Source: Ottowia sp.
GTDB lineage: Bacteria; Pseudomonadota; Gammaproteobacteria; Burkholderiales; Burkholderiaceae_C
DNA length: 6,951 nucleotides
Direction of reading: 5' to 3'
Assembly (NCBI GenBank): GCA_023228705.1
Contig: JALOAS010000130.1
Location: forward strand, 1-6,951
Below the pieces are notes generated by a model. It was not told the DNA's origin. It saw only the letters and a program-made list of their open reading frames with translations, and made no database searches. Below are positions 1 to 5,031 of this stretch, piece by piece. Numbering within the stretch: position 1 is the stretch's first letter; the number at the start of each line of letters is the position of its first letter. The translations under genes and the position numbers were made by a program.

Positions 1-23
1 CCCAAACCCGCCCACTCCGCGTT

Positions 24-63
24 GCAAATGCTCGCCATGGCACGGGCCATGCCTGCGCTTTGC
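24..63. repeat. Imperfect palindrome in the leader
   Basis: Outer arms GCAAA (24-28) and TTTGC (59-63) flank inner arms CATGGC (36-41) and GCCATG (46-51), which enclose a 4-nt ACGG loop. The 7 nt between outer and inner arms on each side do not pair. No T-run follows on either strand, so this is not a standard intrinsic terminator. It could be an operator-like or cruciform element, or chance in GC-rich DNA. Confidence 0.3.
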
Positions 64-154
64 GTCTTGATTGGACGGGCTTTGGCGATCCTCTCGGGCG
101 CGATCAATTCATTCTCAAGCTCTGAGCCCTGAACCTGTCCGTTCTTGCCGCATT

Positions 155-159
155 GGAGG
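155..159 (+). promoter_or_regulatory. Ribosome binding site of the hydratase-like gene
   Basis: GGAGG lies 9 nt before the ATG at 169. This decides the start in favour of ATG-169 over the in-frame TTG at 145, which would place the site inside the coding region and has no comparable motif of its own. Confidence 0.75.
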
Positions 160-168
160 CGCGCCATC

Positions 169-981
169 ATGAACCCTTCCGCATCGACCCCCGAATCCGA
201 CGCCCACGTCCTGCACGAACGCGACGCGCGCGGCGTGCACACGCTCACGCTCAACCAGCCGCGCGCGTTCAACGTGCTGGGCATGGCCGAGCTGGCCCGT
301 ATGCAGCGCATCATCGATGAAATTGCCCGGGACGACGCCGCGCGCGTGCTGGTGCTCGCGGCCAATGGCAAGGCGTTTTGCGCCGGCCACAACCTCAAGC
401 AGATGAAGGCCCACCCGCAGGTTGCGTACTACCAGGACCTGTTCCAGGCCTGCAGCCAGGTCATGGTTGCGCTGACCCGCCTGCCGGTTCCGGTGATTGC
501 CCGCGTGCAGGGGCTGGCAACGGCAGCCGGCTGCCAGCTTGTGGCGCAAAGCGACCTGGCGGTTGCGGCCGATGGCGCACGCTTTGGCGTCAACGGCATA
601 GACGTGGGTCTGTTCTGCGGCACGCCCAGCGTGCCGCTGGTGCGCAACATGCATGCCAAGCAGGCCATGGAGATGCTGCTCACCGGGGGCTTCATCAGCG
701 CCGAGGAAGCCCGGTCCCGCGGGCTGGTCAATCGCGTCGTGCCCGCCGACGCGCTGGACTCCGCGGTGCAAGAGCTGGTCGGGACCATCCTGGCCAAGCC
801 GCGCGAGGCCGTCGCCATGGGCAAGGAACTGTTCTACCAGCAGCGCGAGCTGGGCCTGGAGGGCGCGTACCAGTTGGCCAACCAGGCCATGGCGTGCAAC
901 ATGATGCTGGATGTGGCGCAGGAAGGCGTGCAGGCATTCATGGACAAGCGCAAGCCGGCCTGGAGTCAGGCAGCGGCTTGA
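169..981 (+). CDS. Enoyl-CoA hydratase/isomerase-family protein, ECHDC3-like, without the usual catalytic glutamates
   Basis: This 270-residue soluble protein has the crotonase fold and the usual family length. Visible landmarks are the N-terminal strand-turn with NQPRAFNVL, the CoA/oxyanion-hole loop FCAGHNL (about residues 70-76), the second oxyanion segment TAAGCQL (118-124), and the helix motif MEMLLTGGFISAEEA with GLVNRVVP after it. True enoyl-CoA hydratases (rat mitochondrial enzyme) use two glutamates, Glu144 and Glu164. Here the aligned positions are Gln123 and Gly143. The motifs GCQLVA, VGLFC-TP and the C-terminal AF-x-x-KRKP-W match my memory of the ECHDC3 subfamily, whose reaction is not well defined. 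Thioester binding is therefore likely, but hydration is not established; isomerase, hydrolase or non-enzymatic roles are alternatives. It lies 107 nt upstream of etfB on the same strand, suggesting co-expression with acyl-CoA oxidation genes. Family assignment is firm; the reaction is not. Confidence 0.88.
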   Translation: MNPSASTPESDAHVLHERDARGVHTLTLNQPRAFNVLGMAELARMQRIIDEIARDDAARVLVLAANGKAFCAGHNLKQMKAHPQVAYYQDLFQACSQVMVALTRLPVPVIARVQGLATAAGCQLVAQSDLAVAADGARFGVNGIDVGLFCGTPSVPLVRNMHAKQAMEMLLTGGFISAEEARSRGLVNRVVPADALDSAVQELVGTILAKPREAVAMGKELFYQQRELGLEGAYQLANQAMACNMMLDVAQEGVQAFMDKRKPAWSQAAA

Positions 982-1073
982 TAAACTAGGTTGCTTCGGA
1001 CTCTGCCAGCCCCGGTTTCACATGCTGCTGCGTTGCGTGGCTGCCGTTCCATTTTGCTGCTTGCAGCTTAGAC

Positions 1074-1080
1074 AGGAGAT
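1074..1080 (+). promoter_or_regulatory. Ribosome binding site of etfB
   Basis: AGGAGAT sits 8 nt before the ATG at 1089, a strong match to the anti-Shine-Dalgarno sequence. A small inverted repeat, GCTGC-TT-GCAGC (1056-1067), lies just upstream; its 2-nt loop makes a stable hairpin doubtful. I see no convincing promoter in the 982-1088 gap. Confidence 0.75.
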
Positions 1081-1088
1081 ACAGATCG

Positions 1089-1838
1089 ATGAAAGCCCTG
1101 ATTGCAGTCAAGCGCGTTGTTGATTTCAACGTGAAGGTTCGCGTCAAGTCGGACCAGACCGGCGTGGATATCGCCAATGTCAAGATGAGCATGAACCCCT
1201 TTGACGAGATCGCCGTCGAGGAAGCCGTGCGCCTGAAGGAGGCCGGCGTGGTCGACGAGATCGTTGCGGTGTCCTGCGGCGTCGCCAAGTGCCAGGAGAC
1301 GCTGCGCACGGCGCTGGCGCTGGGCGCGGACCGCGGCATCCTGGTCGAGACCGACGAGGAGCTGCAACCGCTGGCCGTGGCCAAGCTGCTCAAGGCGCTG
1401 GTCGAGAAGGAGCAGCCCGGGCTGGTGATCATGGGCAAGCAGGCCATTGACGACGACGCCAACCAGGTCGGCCAGATGCTGGCGGCGCTGGCTGATTTGC
1501 CGCAGGCCACCTTTGCCAGCAAGGTTGAAGTGGCGGGCGACAAGGTCAAGGTCACGCGCGAGGTGGACGGCGGGCTGGAGACGCTGGAGCTGGCCACGCC
1601 GGCGGTCATCACCACCGACCTGCGCCTGAACGAGCCGCGCTACGTGACGCTGCCCAACATCATGAAGGCCAAGAAAAAGCAGATGGATACCTTCACGCCC
1701 GCAGACCTGGGCGTTGACGTGGCGCCGCGCCTCAAGACGCTGAAAGTGGCCGAGCCGCCCAAGCGGGGCGCCGGCGTCAAGGTCCCCGACGTGGCCACGC
1801 TCCTCGACAAGCTCCGCAACGAAGCCAAGGTGCTCTGA
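1089..1838 (+). CDS. etfB: Electron transfer flavoprotein, beta subunit
   Basis: This 249-residue protein is the small subunit of the EtfAB heterodimer, which takes electrons from acyl-CoA dehydrogenases and delivers them to ETF:ubiquinone oxidoreductase. The beta subunit binds AMP structurally and carries the docking loop for dehydrogenases. The start MKALIAVKRVVDFNVKVRV and the segment MSMNPFDEIAVEEAVRLKE are typical. The recognition loop LNEPRYVTLPNIMKAKKK (residues 180-197) is nearly identical to that of the human protein; Leu188 corresponds to the human anchor Leu195 that inserts into partner dehydrogenases. Length matches the classic group I ETF of beta-oxidation rather than the FixA type of nitrogen fixers. 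etfA follows after 89 nt. The start is set by the ribosome binding site at 1074-1080. I see nothing defective. Confidence 0.97.
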   Translation: MKALIAVKRVVDFNVKVRVKSDQTGVDIANVKMSMNPFDEIAVEEAVRLKEAGVVDEIVAVSCGVAKCQETLRTALALGADRGILVETDEELQPLAVAKLLKALVEKEQPGLVIMGKQAIDDDANQVGQMLAALADLPQATFASKVEVAGDKVKVTREVDGGLETLELATPAVITTDLRLNEPRYVTLPNIMKAKKKQMDTFTPADLGVDVAPRLKTLKVAEPPKRGAGVKVPDVATLLDKLRNEAKVL

Positions 1839-1857
1839 CCCATTCGCGCCGCCCCGC

Positions 1858-1878
1858 GACCGGTGCCATGCCCCGGTC
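1858..1878 (+). repeat. Hairpin between etfB and etfA
   Basis: GACCGG (1858-1863) and CCGGTC (1873-1878) form a 6-bp perfect stem with a 9-nt loop. No T-run follows, so it is not a standard terminator. In the etfBA transcript it could affect mRNA stability or the relative output of the two subunits. This role is inferred from position only. Confidence 0.4.
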
Positions 1879-1904
1879 CGCAAGCGATCAACACAAGACA
1901 AACC

Positions 1905-1931
1905 ATGCCCAACGCAAAGGAAAACACATGA
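1905..1931 (+). other. Possible 8-codon leader ORF overlapping the etfA start
   Basis: ATG at 1905 opens a frame encoding MPNAKENT, stopped by the TGA at 1929-1931. That TGA overlaps the etfA start as ATGA, the classic arrangement for translational coupling, and the etfA ribosome binding site lies inside the mini-ORF. Its own upstream sequence has only a weak purine run, so it may not be translated. It could equally be a chance ATG. Confidence 0.25.
1916..1921 (+). promoter_or_regulatory. Ribosome binding site of etfA
   Basis: AAAGGA followed by further A residues lies 6 nt before the ATG at 1928. It favours this start over the in-frame upstream ATG at 1868, which lies inside a hairpin loop and would add 20 residues not expected in an ETF alpha subunit. 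Confidence 0.65.
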
Positions 1932-2860
1932 CAGCACTCGTGATTGCCGAACACGACAACGCCACCCTGGGCGCTGCCACGCTCAACGCCGTGACCGCCG
2001 CCACCGCCTGCGGCGGTGAGGTGCATGTACTGGTGGCCGGGCACAATGCCGCCGACGTGGCGCAGGCCGCGGCACAGATAGACGGCGTGACCAAGGTCCT
2101 GCATGCCGACGGCGAGAGCCTGGCGCACGCGCTGGCCGAAAACGTCGCCACGCAGGTGCTGGCGGTGGCTGCAGACTACAGCCACATCCTTTTCCCGGCC
2201 ACTGCCAACGGCAAGAACATCGCGCCGCGCGTGGCCGCCAGGCTGGACGTCGCGCAGATCAGCGACATCACCAAGGTGGAAGGCGCCGATACCTTCGAGC
2301 GCCCCATCTACGCCGGCAACGCCATGGCCACCGTGCAGTCCGGCGACGCGGTCAAGGTCATCACCGTGCGGGGTACCGGATTTGACGCCGCGGCCGACAG
2401 CGGCGGCAGCGCATCGGTCGAAACCATCGACGCCGTTGCCGACAGCGGCAAGAGCCGCTTCGTGGGCCAGGAAATCGCCCAGAGCGACCGCCCGGACCTG
2501 ACCGCCGCCAAGGTGGTCGTCTCCGGTGGCCGTGCCCTGGGCAGCGCCGAGAAGTTCCAGGAACTCATCACGCCACTGGCCGACAAGCTGGGCGCGGCCA
2601 TTGGCGCGTCGCGCGCAGCGGTCGATGCAGGCTACGCGCCCAACGACCTGCAGGTGGGCCAGACCGGCAAGATCGTCGCGCCGGACCTCTACATTGCCGC
2701 CGGAATCTCCGGCGCCATCCAGCACCTGGCCGGGATGAAGGACAGCAAGGTCATCGTTGCCATCAACACCGACGAGGAAGCGCCCATCTTTGGCGTGGCC
2801 AACTACGGGCTGGTCGCGGACCTGTTCGAGGCCATCCCGGAGCTGATCGACGCGCTGTAA
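1928..2860 (+). CDS. etfA: Electron transfer flavoprotein, alpha subunit (FAD-binding)
   Basis: This 310-residue protein is the large subunit of EtfAB and provides most of the binding site for the redox-active FAD. The N-terminal half (MTALVIAEHDNATLGAATLN onward) is the ETF domain shared with the beta subunit. The C-terminal half is the FAD domain: GGRALGSAEKF, then SRAAVDAG with Arg229 (human Arg249), VGQTGKIV with Thr246 (human Thr266), and the family signature around LYIAAGISGAIQHLAG with His266 (human His286). The 20-residue offset to human numbering is constant, consistent with the bacterial protein lacking the mitochondrial targeting peptide. It ends NYGLVADLFEAIPELIDAL, as usual. It follows etfB by 89 nt and is probably in the same transcript. 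All key FAD-contacting residues I can locate are present, so it should be functional. Confidence 0.97.
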   Translation: MTALVIAEHDNATLGAATLNAVTAATACGGEVHVLVAGHNAADVAQAAAQIDGVTKVLHADGESLAHALAENVATQVLAVAADYSHILFPATANGKNIAPRVAARLDVAQISDITKVEGADTFERPIYAGNAMATVQSGDAVKVITVRGTGFDAAADSGGSASVETIDAVADSGKSRFVGQEIAQSDRPDLTAAKVVVSGGRALGSAEKFQELITPLADKLGAAIGASRAAVDAGYAPNDLQVGQTGKIVAPDLYIAAGISGAIQHLAGMKDSKVIVAINTDEEAPIFGVANYGLVADLFEAIPELIDAL

Positions 2861-2911
2861 AGCGCCTGAATCGCCGGTATGCAGTCACCATTGGGAACGA
2901 TGCCCGGCAAG

Positions 2912-2929
2912 ATCGGGCGCATGCCCGAT
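2912..2929 (+). repeat. Hairpin downstream of etfA
   Basis: ATCGGGC (2912-2918) and GCCCGAT (2923-2929) form a perfect 7-bp stem with loop GCAT, about 50 nt after the etfA stop. No T-run follows. GCCCG at 2902-2906 could pair alternatively with CGGGC at 2914-2918. It may protect the 3' end of the etfBA mRNA; it is weak as a terminator on its own. Confidence 0.4.
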
Positions 2930-2964
2930 GACCTCGCTGACGCCTTGATGAGGTTGAGCGAATT

Positions 2965-3009
2965 GCGTCCAGCGTCCAGCGTATGCCCACCACGCTCAAC
3001 GCTCAACGC
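2965..3009. repeat. Two adjacent heptamer tandem duplications
   Basis: GCGTCCA occurs twice in tandem at 2965-2978 and is followed by a partial third copy, GCGT. CGCTCAA occurs twice at 2993-3006 and is followed by a partial third copy, CGC. The two units are different. They look like products of replication slippage in sequence not under coding constraint, although they could be paired protein-binding half-sites. Confidence 0.55.
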
Positions 3010-3040
3010 CTGACGCCAAACCTTCATGGGCCGAGATCAT

Positions 3041-3062
3041 TTGTCATCCGATGAGTTGACAA
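3041..3062 (+). promoter_or_regulatory. Inverted repeat with a consensus -35 hexamer, possible operator/promoter
   Basis: TTGTCA (3041-3046) and TGACAA (3057-3062) are inverted arms with a 10-nt spacer, and the right arm includes a perfect TTGACA -35 hexamer (3056-3061). No good -10 hexamer is seen 16-18 nt downstream, so the promoter is unproven. The arrangement could suit a dimeric repressor such as a TetR-type fatty-acid regulator, but no regulator is encoded in the window and the match may be chance. Confidence 0.25.
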
Positions 3063-3092
3063 TGCTTGCCAATCAGCTGCGGCCCTGTGCAG

Positions 3093-3122
3093 CGGGCATC
3101 GCTGGCGGCGCTGCCCGTTTTT
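3093..3122 (+). terminator. Intrinsic terminator candidate upstream of the acyl-CoA dehydrogenase
   Basis: CGGGCA (3093-3098) pairs with TGCCCG (3112-3117). After one T-C mismatch, three more pairs (CGC 3100-3102 with GCG 3108-3110) leave a 5-nt loop. Five T residues (3118-3122) follow directly. This is the expected form of a Rho-independent terminator reading rightward. It would end the etfBA transcript, or attenuate one that starts near 3056. The competing hairpin CAGCG/CGCTG (3090-3094 with 3100-3104) could form instead. Confidence 0.6.
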
Positions 3123-3148
3123 ACCGGCTGCCGCATGCAAGATGCAAT
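3120..3148 (+). promoter_or_regulatory. Weak promoter candidate for the acyl-CoA dehydrogenase
   Basis: TTTACC (3120-3125) and TGCAAT (3143-3148) are 17 nt apart and each matches 4 of 6 consensus bases of a sigma-70 promoter. It lies after the terminator and before the ribosome binding site, where a dedicated promoter would be needed. The sequence match alone is weak. Confidence 0.2.
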
Positions 3149-3174
3149 ATGCCCCTGCACCTGATCCATTGCCC

Positions 3175-3179
3175 AGGAG
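3175..3179 (+). promoter_or_regulatory. Ribosome binding site that decides the dehydrogenase start
   Basis: AGGAG directly abuts the ATG at 3180, too close to serve it, but is 6 nt from the ATG at 3186. The start at 3186 is therefore preferred, shortening the protein by two residues. Confidence 0.7.
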
Positions 3180-3185
3180 ATGAAC

Positions 3186-4979
3186 ATGACCTTTGCCGCC
3201 CCCGTCGATGACCTGATGTTTGGCATCCGGCACCTGGCCAGGCTGGAGGAGCTGGCCGGCGCGTGCCCGGATTTCTCCGAGGCCGGGACCGACATCGCGC
3301 AGGCGGTGCTGCAGGAATGTGCCCGCTTCAACGAGGGCGTGACCGCGCCGCTCAACTTTGCCGCCGACGTTGCACCGTCCACGCACGCGGGCACCGAGGT
3401 CACCACGAGCGAGGGCTTCAAGGACGCGTACCGGCAGTTTGTCGAAGGCGGCTGGCAGGGCATACAGCATCCGGAAGCGTTTGGCGGCCAGGGCCTGCCC
3501 AAGACCATAGGCGCCGCGTGCAATGAAATCCTCAACGCGGCCAACCTGTCCTTTGCGCTGTGCCCGCTGCTGACAGACGGCGCCATCGAGGCGCTGCTCA
3601 CCGCCGGCAGCGACGAACTCAAGGCCACCTACCTGGAAAAGCTGGTTTCCGGTGAATGGACCGGCACCATGAACCTGACCGAGCCGCAGGCCGGCAGCGA
3701 CCTGGCGGCGGTGCGGACCCGCGCCGAGCGGCAGGATGACGGCAGCTACAAACTCTTTGGCACCAAGATCTTCATCACCTTTGGCGAGCACGACCTGGCC
3801 GAAAACATCGTGCACCTGGTGCTGGCGCGCGTGCCGGGCGCACCGGAAGGCGTGAAGGGAATCAGCCTCTTTCTGGTGCCCAAGTACCTGCCCGGTGCAG
3901 ATGATGGCAGGCCGGGCGAGCGCAACGACGTGTACTGCGTCAGCATAGAGCACAAGATGGGCATCCGGGCCAGCCCCACGGCGGTGCTGCAGTACGGCGA
4001 CAACGGTGGCGCCACCGGCTACCTGGTCGGCGCGGAAAACCAGGGCCTGCGGTACATGTTCATCATGATGAACTCGGCGCGCTACGCGGTGGGCACGCAG
4101 GGCATTGCCATTGGCGAGCGGGCGTATCAGAAGGCCGTGGCGCATGCGCGCGAGCGCGTCCAGGGCCGGCCGGTGGACGGCAGCGCCAGCGAGGCGGTGA
4201 CCATCATCCATCACCCCGACGTGCGCCGCATGCTCATGACCATGCGCGCGCTGGTGCAGGGCTGCCGCGCCATGGCGATCATGGCAGCCGGTGCCTGCGA
4301 CCGCTCGCGCCACCATCCGGACGCTGCGGTGCGGCAGGAAAACCAGCTCCTGTACGAATTCCTGGTGCCGCTGGTCAAGGGCTACAGCACCGAGGCCAGC
4401 CTGGAGGTGGTCGACCTGGGCGTGCAGGTGCACGGCGGCATGGGCTACATCGAGGAGACCGGCGCCGCCCAGTACTACCGCGACGCCAAGATCCTGACCA
4501 TCTACGAAGGCACGACCGCGATACAGGCCAACGACCTGGTCGGGCGCAAGACCGCGCGCGACGGCGGGCAATCGGCGCTTGCGGTGGCCGGGCGGGTGCA
4601 GGAAACCGAGCAAAGGCTGGCCGCTGGCGACGCGCAGGCACAGGCGGTGGCGCAACGGCTGGGAGCCGCACGCGAGGCCTTTGAAGCCGTCGTGCGTTTC
4701 GTGGCCGAAAACGCCGAGGATGACCCCAACGCCGTTTTTGCCGGCAGCGTCCCGTATCTCATGCTGGCCGGCAATCTCGTGGCGGGCTGGCAGCTGGCTG
4801 AATCGCTGCTGGTGGCGCAAGACAAGCTGGCCGCCGGCCAGGACGCCGATTTCATGCGCGCCAAGGTGGTCACGGCCCGCTTTTACGCCGAGCACATCCT
4901 GCCGCGCACCGCAACGCAGCGCCTGGCGGTGCTCAAGGGCGCGGGCAGCGTCATGGCGCTGCCTGAAGCGGCGTTCTGA
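3186..4979 (+). CDS. Acyl-CoA dehydrogenase with extra C-terminal domain (DmdC-like class)
   Basis: This 597-residue FAD enzyme should introduce a 2,3-double bond into an acyl-CoA and reduce EtfAB. It is far longer than the ~380-residue short/medium-chain enzymes. The order is an N-terminal helical domain (about 35-160), the middle beta domain with the flavin motif LTEPQAGSD (164-172), the C-terminal helical domain with VHGGMGYIEE (415-424) and IYEGTTAIQ (439-447), then an extra helical domain (about 460-590). Glu441 in the YEGT motif is at the catalytic-base position of medium-chain dehydrogenase. This architecture is shared with the 3-methylmercaptopropionyl-CoA dehydrogenase DmdC and with many uncharacterised Burkholderiales paralogues, so the substrate cannot be read from sequence. 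It lies downstream of etfBA, its likely electron acceptor, but a terminator candidate separates them. It is convergent with the PHA synthase-like gene. I see no defect. Confidence 0.93.
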   Translation: MTFAAPVDDLMFGIRHLARLEELAGACPDFSEAGTDIAQAVLQECARFNEGVTAPLNFAADVAPSTHAGTEVTTSEGFKDAYRQFVEGGWQGIQHPEAFGGQGLPKTIGAACNEILNAANLSFALCPLLTDGAIEALLTAGSDELKATYLEKLVSGEWTGTMNLTEPQAGSDLAAVRTRAERQDDGSYKLFGTKIFITFGEHDLAENIVHLVLARVPGAPEGVKGISLFLVPKYLPGADDGRPGERNDVYCVSIEHKMGIRASPTAVLQYGDNGGATGYLVGAENQGLRYMFIMMNSARYAVGTQGIAIGERAYQKAVAHARERVQGRPVDGSASEAVTIIHHPDVRRMLMTMRALVQGCRAMAIMAAGACDRSRHHPDAAVRQENQLLYEFLVPLVKGYSTEASLEVVDLGVQVHGGMGYIEETGAAQYYRDAKILTIYEGTTAIQANDLVGRKTARDGGQSALAVAGRVQETEQRLAAGDAQAQAVAQRLGAAREAFEAVVRFVAENAEDDPNAVFAGSVPYLMLAGNLVAGWQLAESLLVAQDKLAAGQDADFMRAKVVTARFYAEHILPRTATQRLAVLKGAGSVMALPEAAF

Positions 4980-4990
4980 TTCCGGACCTG

Positions 4991-5024
4991 CCGCGCGCAA
5001 GGCGCCCGGGCGCCCTGCGCGCGG
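4991..5024. terminator. 34-nt near-perfect palindrome between convergent genes, probable bidirectional terminator
   Basis: The left arm at 4991-5007 and the right arm at 5008-5024 are complementary at 16 of 17 positions, with one A-C mismatch at 4999/5016 and no spacer, so the loop must be formed by opening the central CCCGGG. It begins 12 nt after the dehydrogenase stop and ends 8 nt before the stop of the leftward gene. Neither side has a T-run, so termination would rely on the very strong GC stem or on Rho; mRNA 3'-end protection is another possible role. Confidence 0.6.
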
Positions 5025-5031
5025 GATCGCC

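Larger units (their letters stand above)
1..168. other. Leader region upstream of the hydratase-like gene, no gene identified
   Basis: No protein I recognise is encoded here. The forward frame starting at base 1 is open until a TGA at 130-132, but its translation resembles nothing I know, so it could be the tail of an upstream gene or chance. On the reverse strand, ATG codons at 50-48 and 38-36 open a frame running off the left edge, which might be the start of a divergent gene; neither has a clear ribosome binding site. The stretch holds one imperfect palindrome (24-63, listed separately) and presumably the promoter of the gene at 169, but I see no convincing -35/-10 pair. Confidence 0.4.
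2861..3185. other. Long non-coding gap between etfA and the acyl-CoA dehydrogenase
   Basis: About 325 bp without a gene I can support. In order it contains a hairpin (2912-2929), two heptamer tandem duplications (2965-2982 and 2993-3009), a long-spaced 8-bp inverted repeat (GTTGAGCG 2953-2960 with CGCTCAAC 2993-3000), an inverted repeat containing TTGACA (3041-3062), an intrinsic terminator candidate (3093-3122) and the ribosome binding site of the next gene. This suggests that the dehydrogenase is not simply co-transcribed with etfBA. Confidence 0.6.

Noticed and set aside
145..168. Upstream TTG start for the hydratase-like gene
   Set aside because: GGAGG at 155-159 is correctly spaced for ATG-169 and would lie inside the coding region if TTG-145 were used.
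1868..1927. Upstream ATG giving EtfA a 20-residue extension
   Set aside because: It lies in the loop of a hairpin, lacks a ribosome binding site and adds a polar stretch not expected in ETF alpha; ATG-1928 has a good site.
1640..2725. Leftward open frame opposite etfA and the end of etfB
   Set aside because: Gly/His/Arg-rich antisense translation without motifs; both sense genes are unmistakable.
2965..3009. CRISPR-like or large repeat array in the etfA-dehydrogenase gap
   Set aside because: The repeats are only 7 bp, two complete copies each, without spacers or cas genes.
3180..3185. ATG-3180 as the dehydrogenase start
   Set aside because: The AGGAG motif ends at 3179 with no spacing to this ATG but is well spaced for ATG-3186.
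3026..3211. Short rightward frame of 61 codons in the gap before the dehydrogenase
   Set aside because: No ribosome binding site at its ATG, it passes through the terminator hairpin and overlaps the dehydrogenase start, and its composition gives no sign of a protein.
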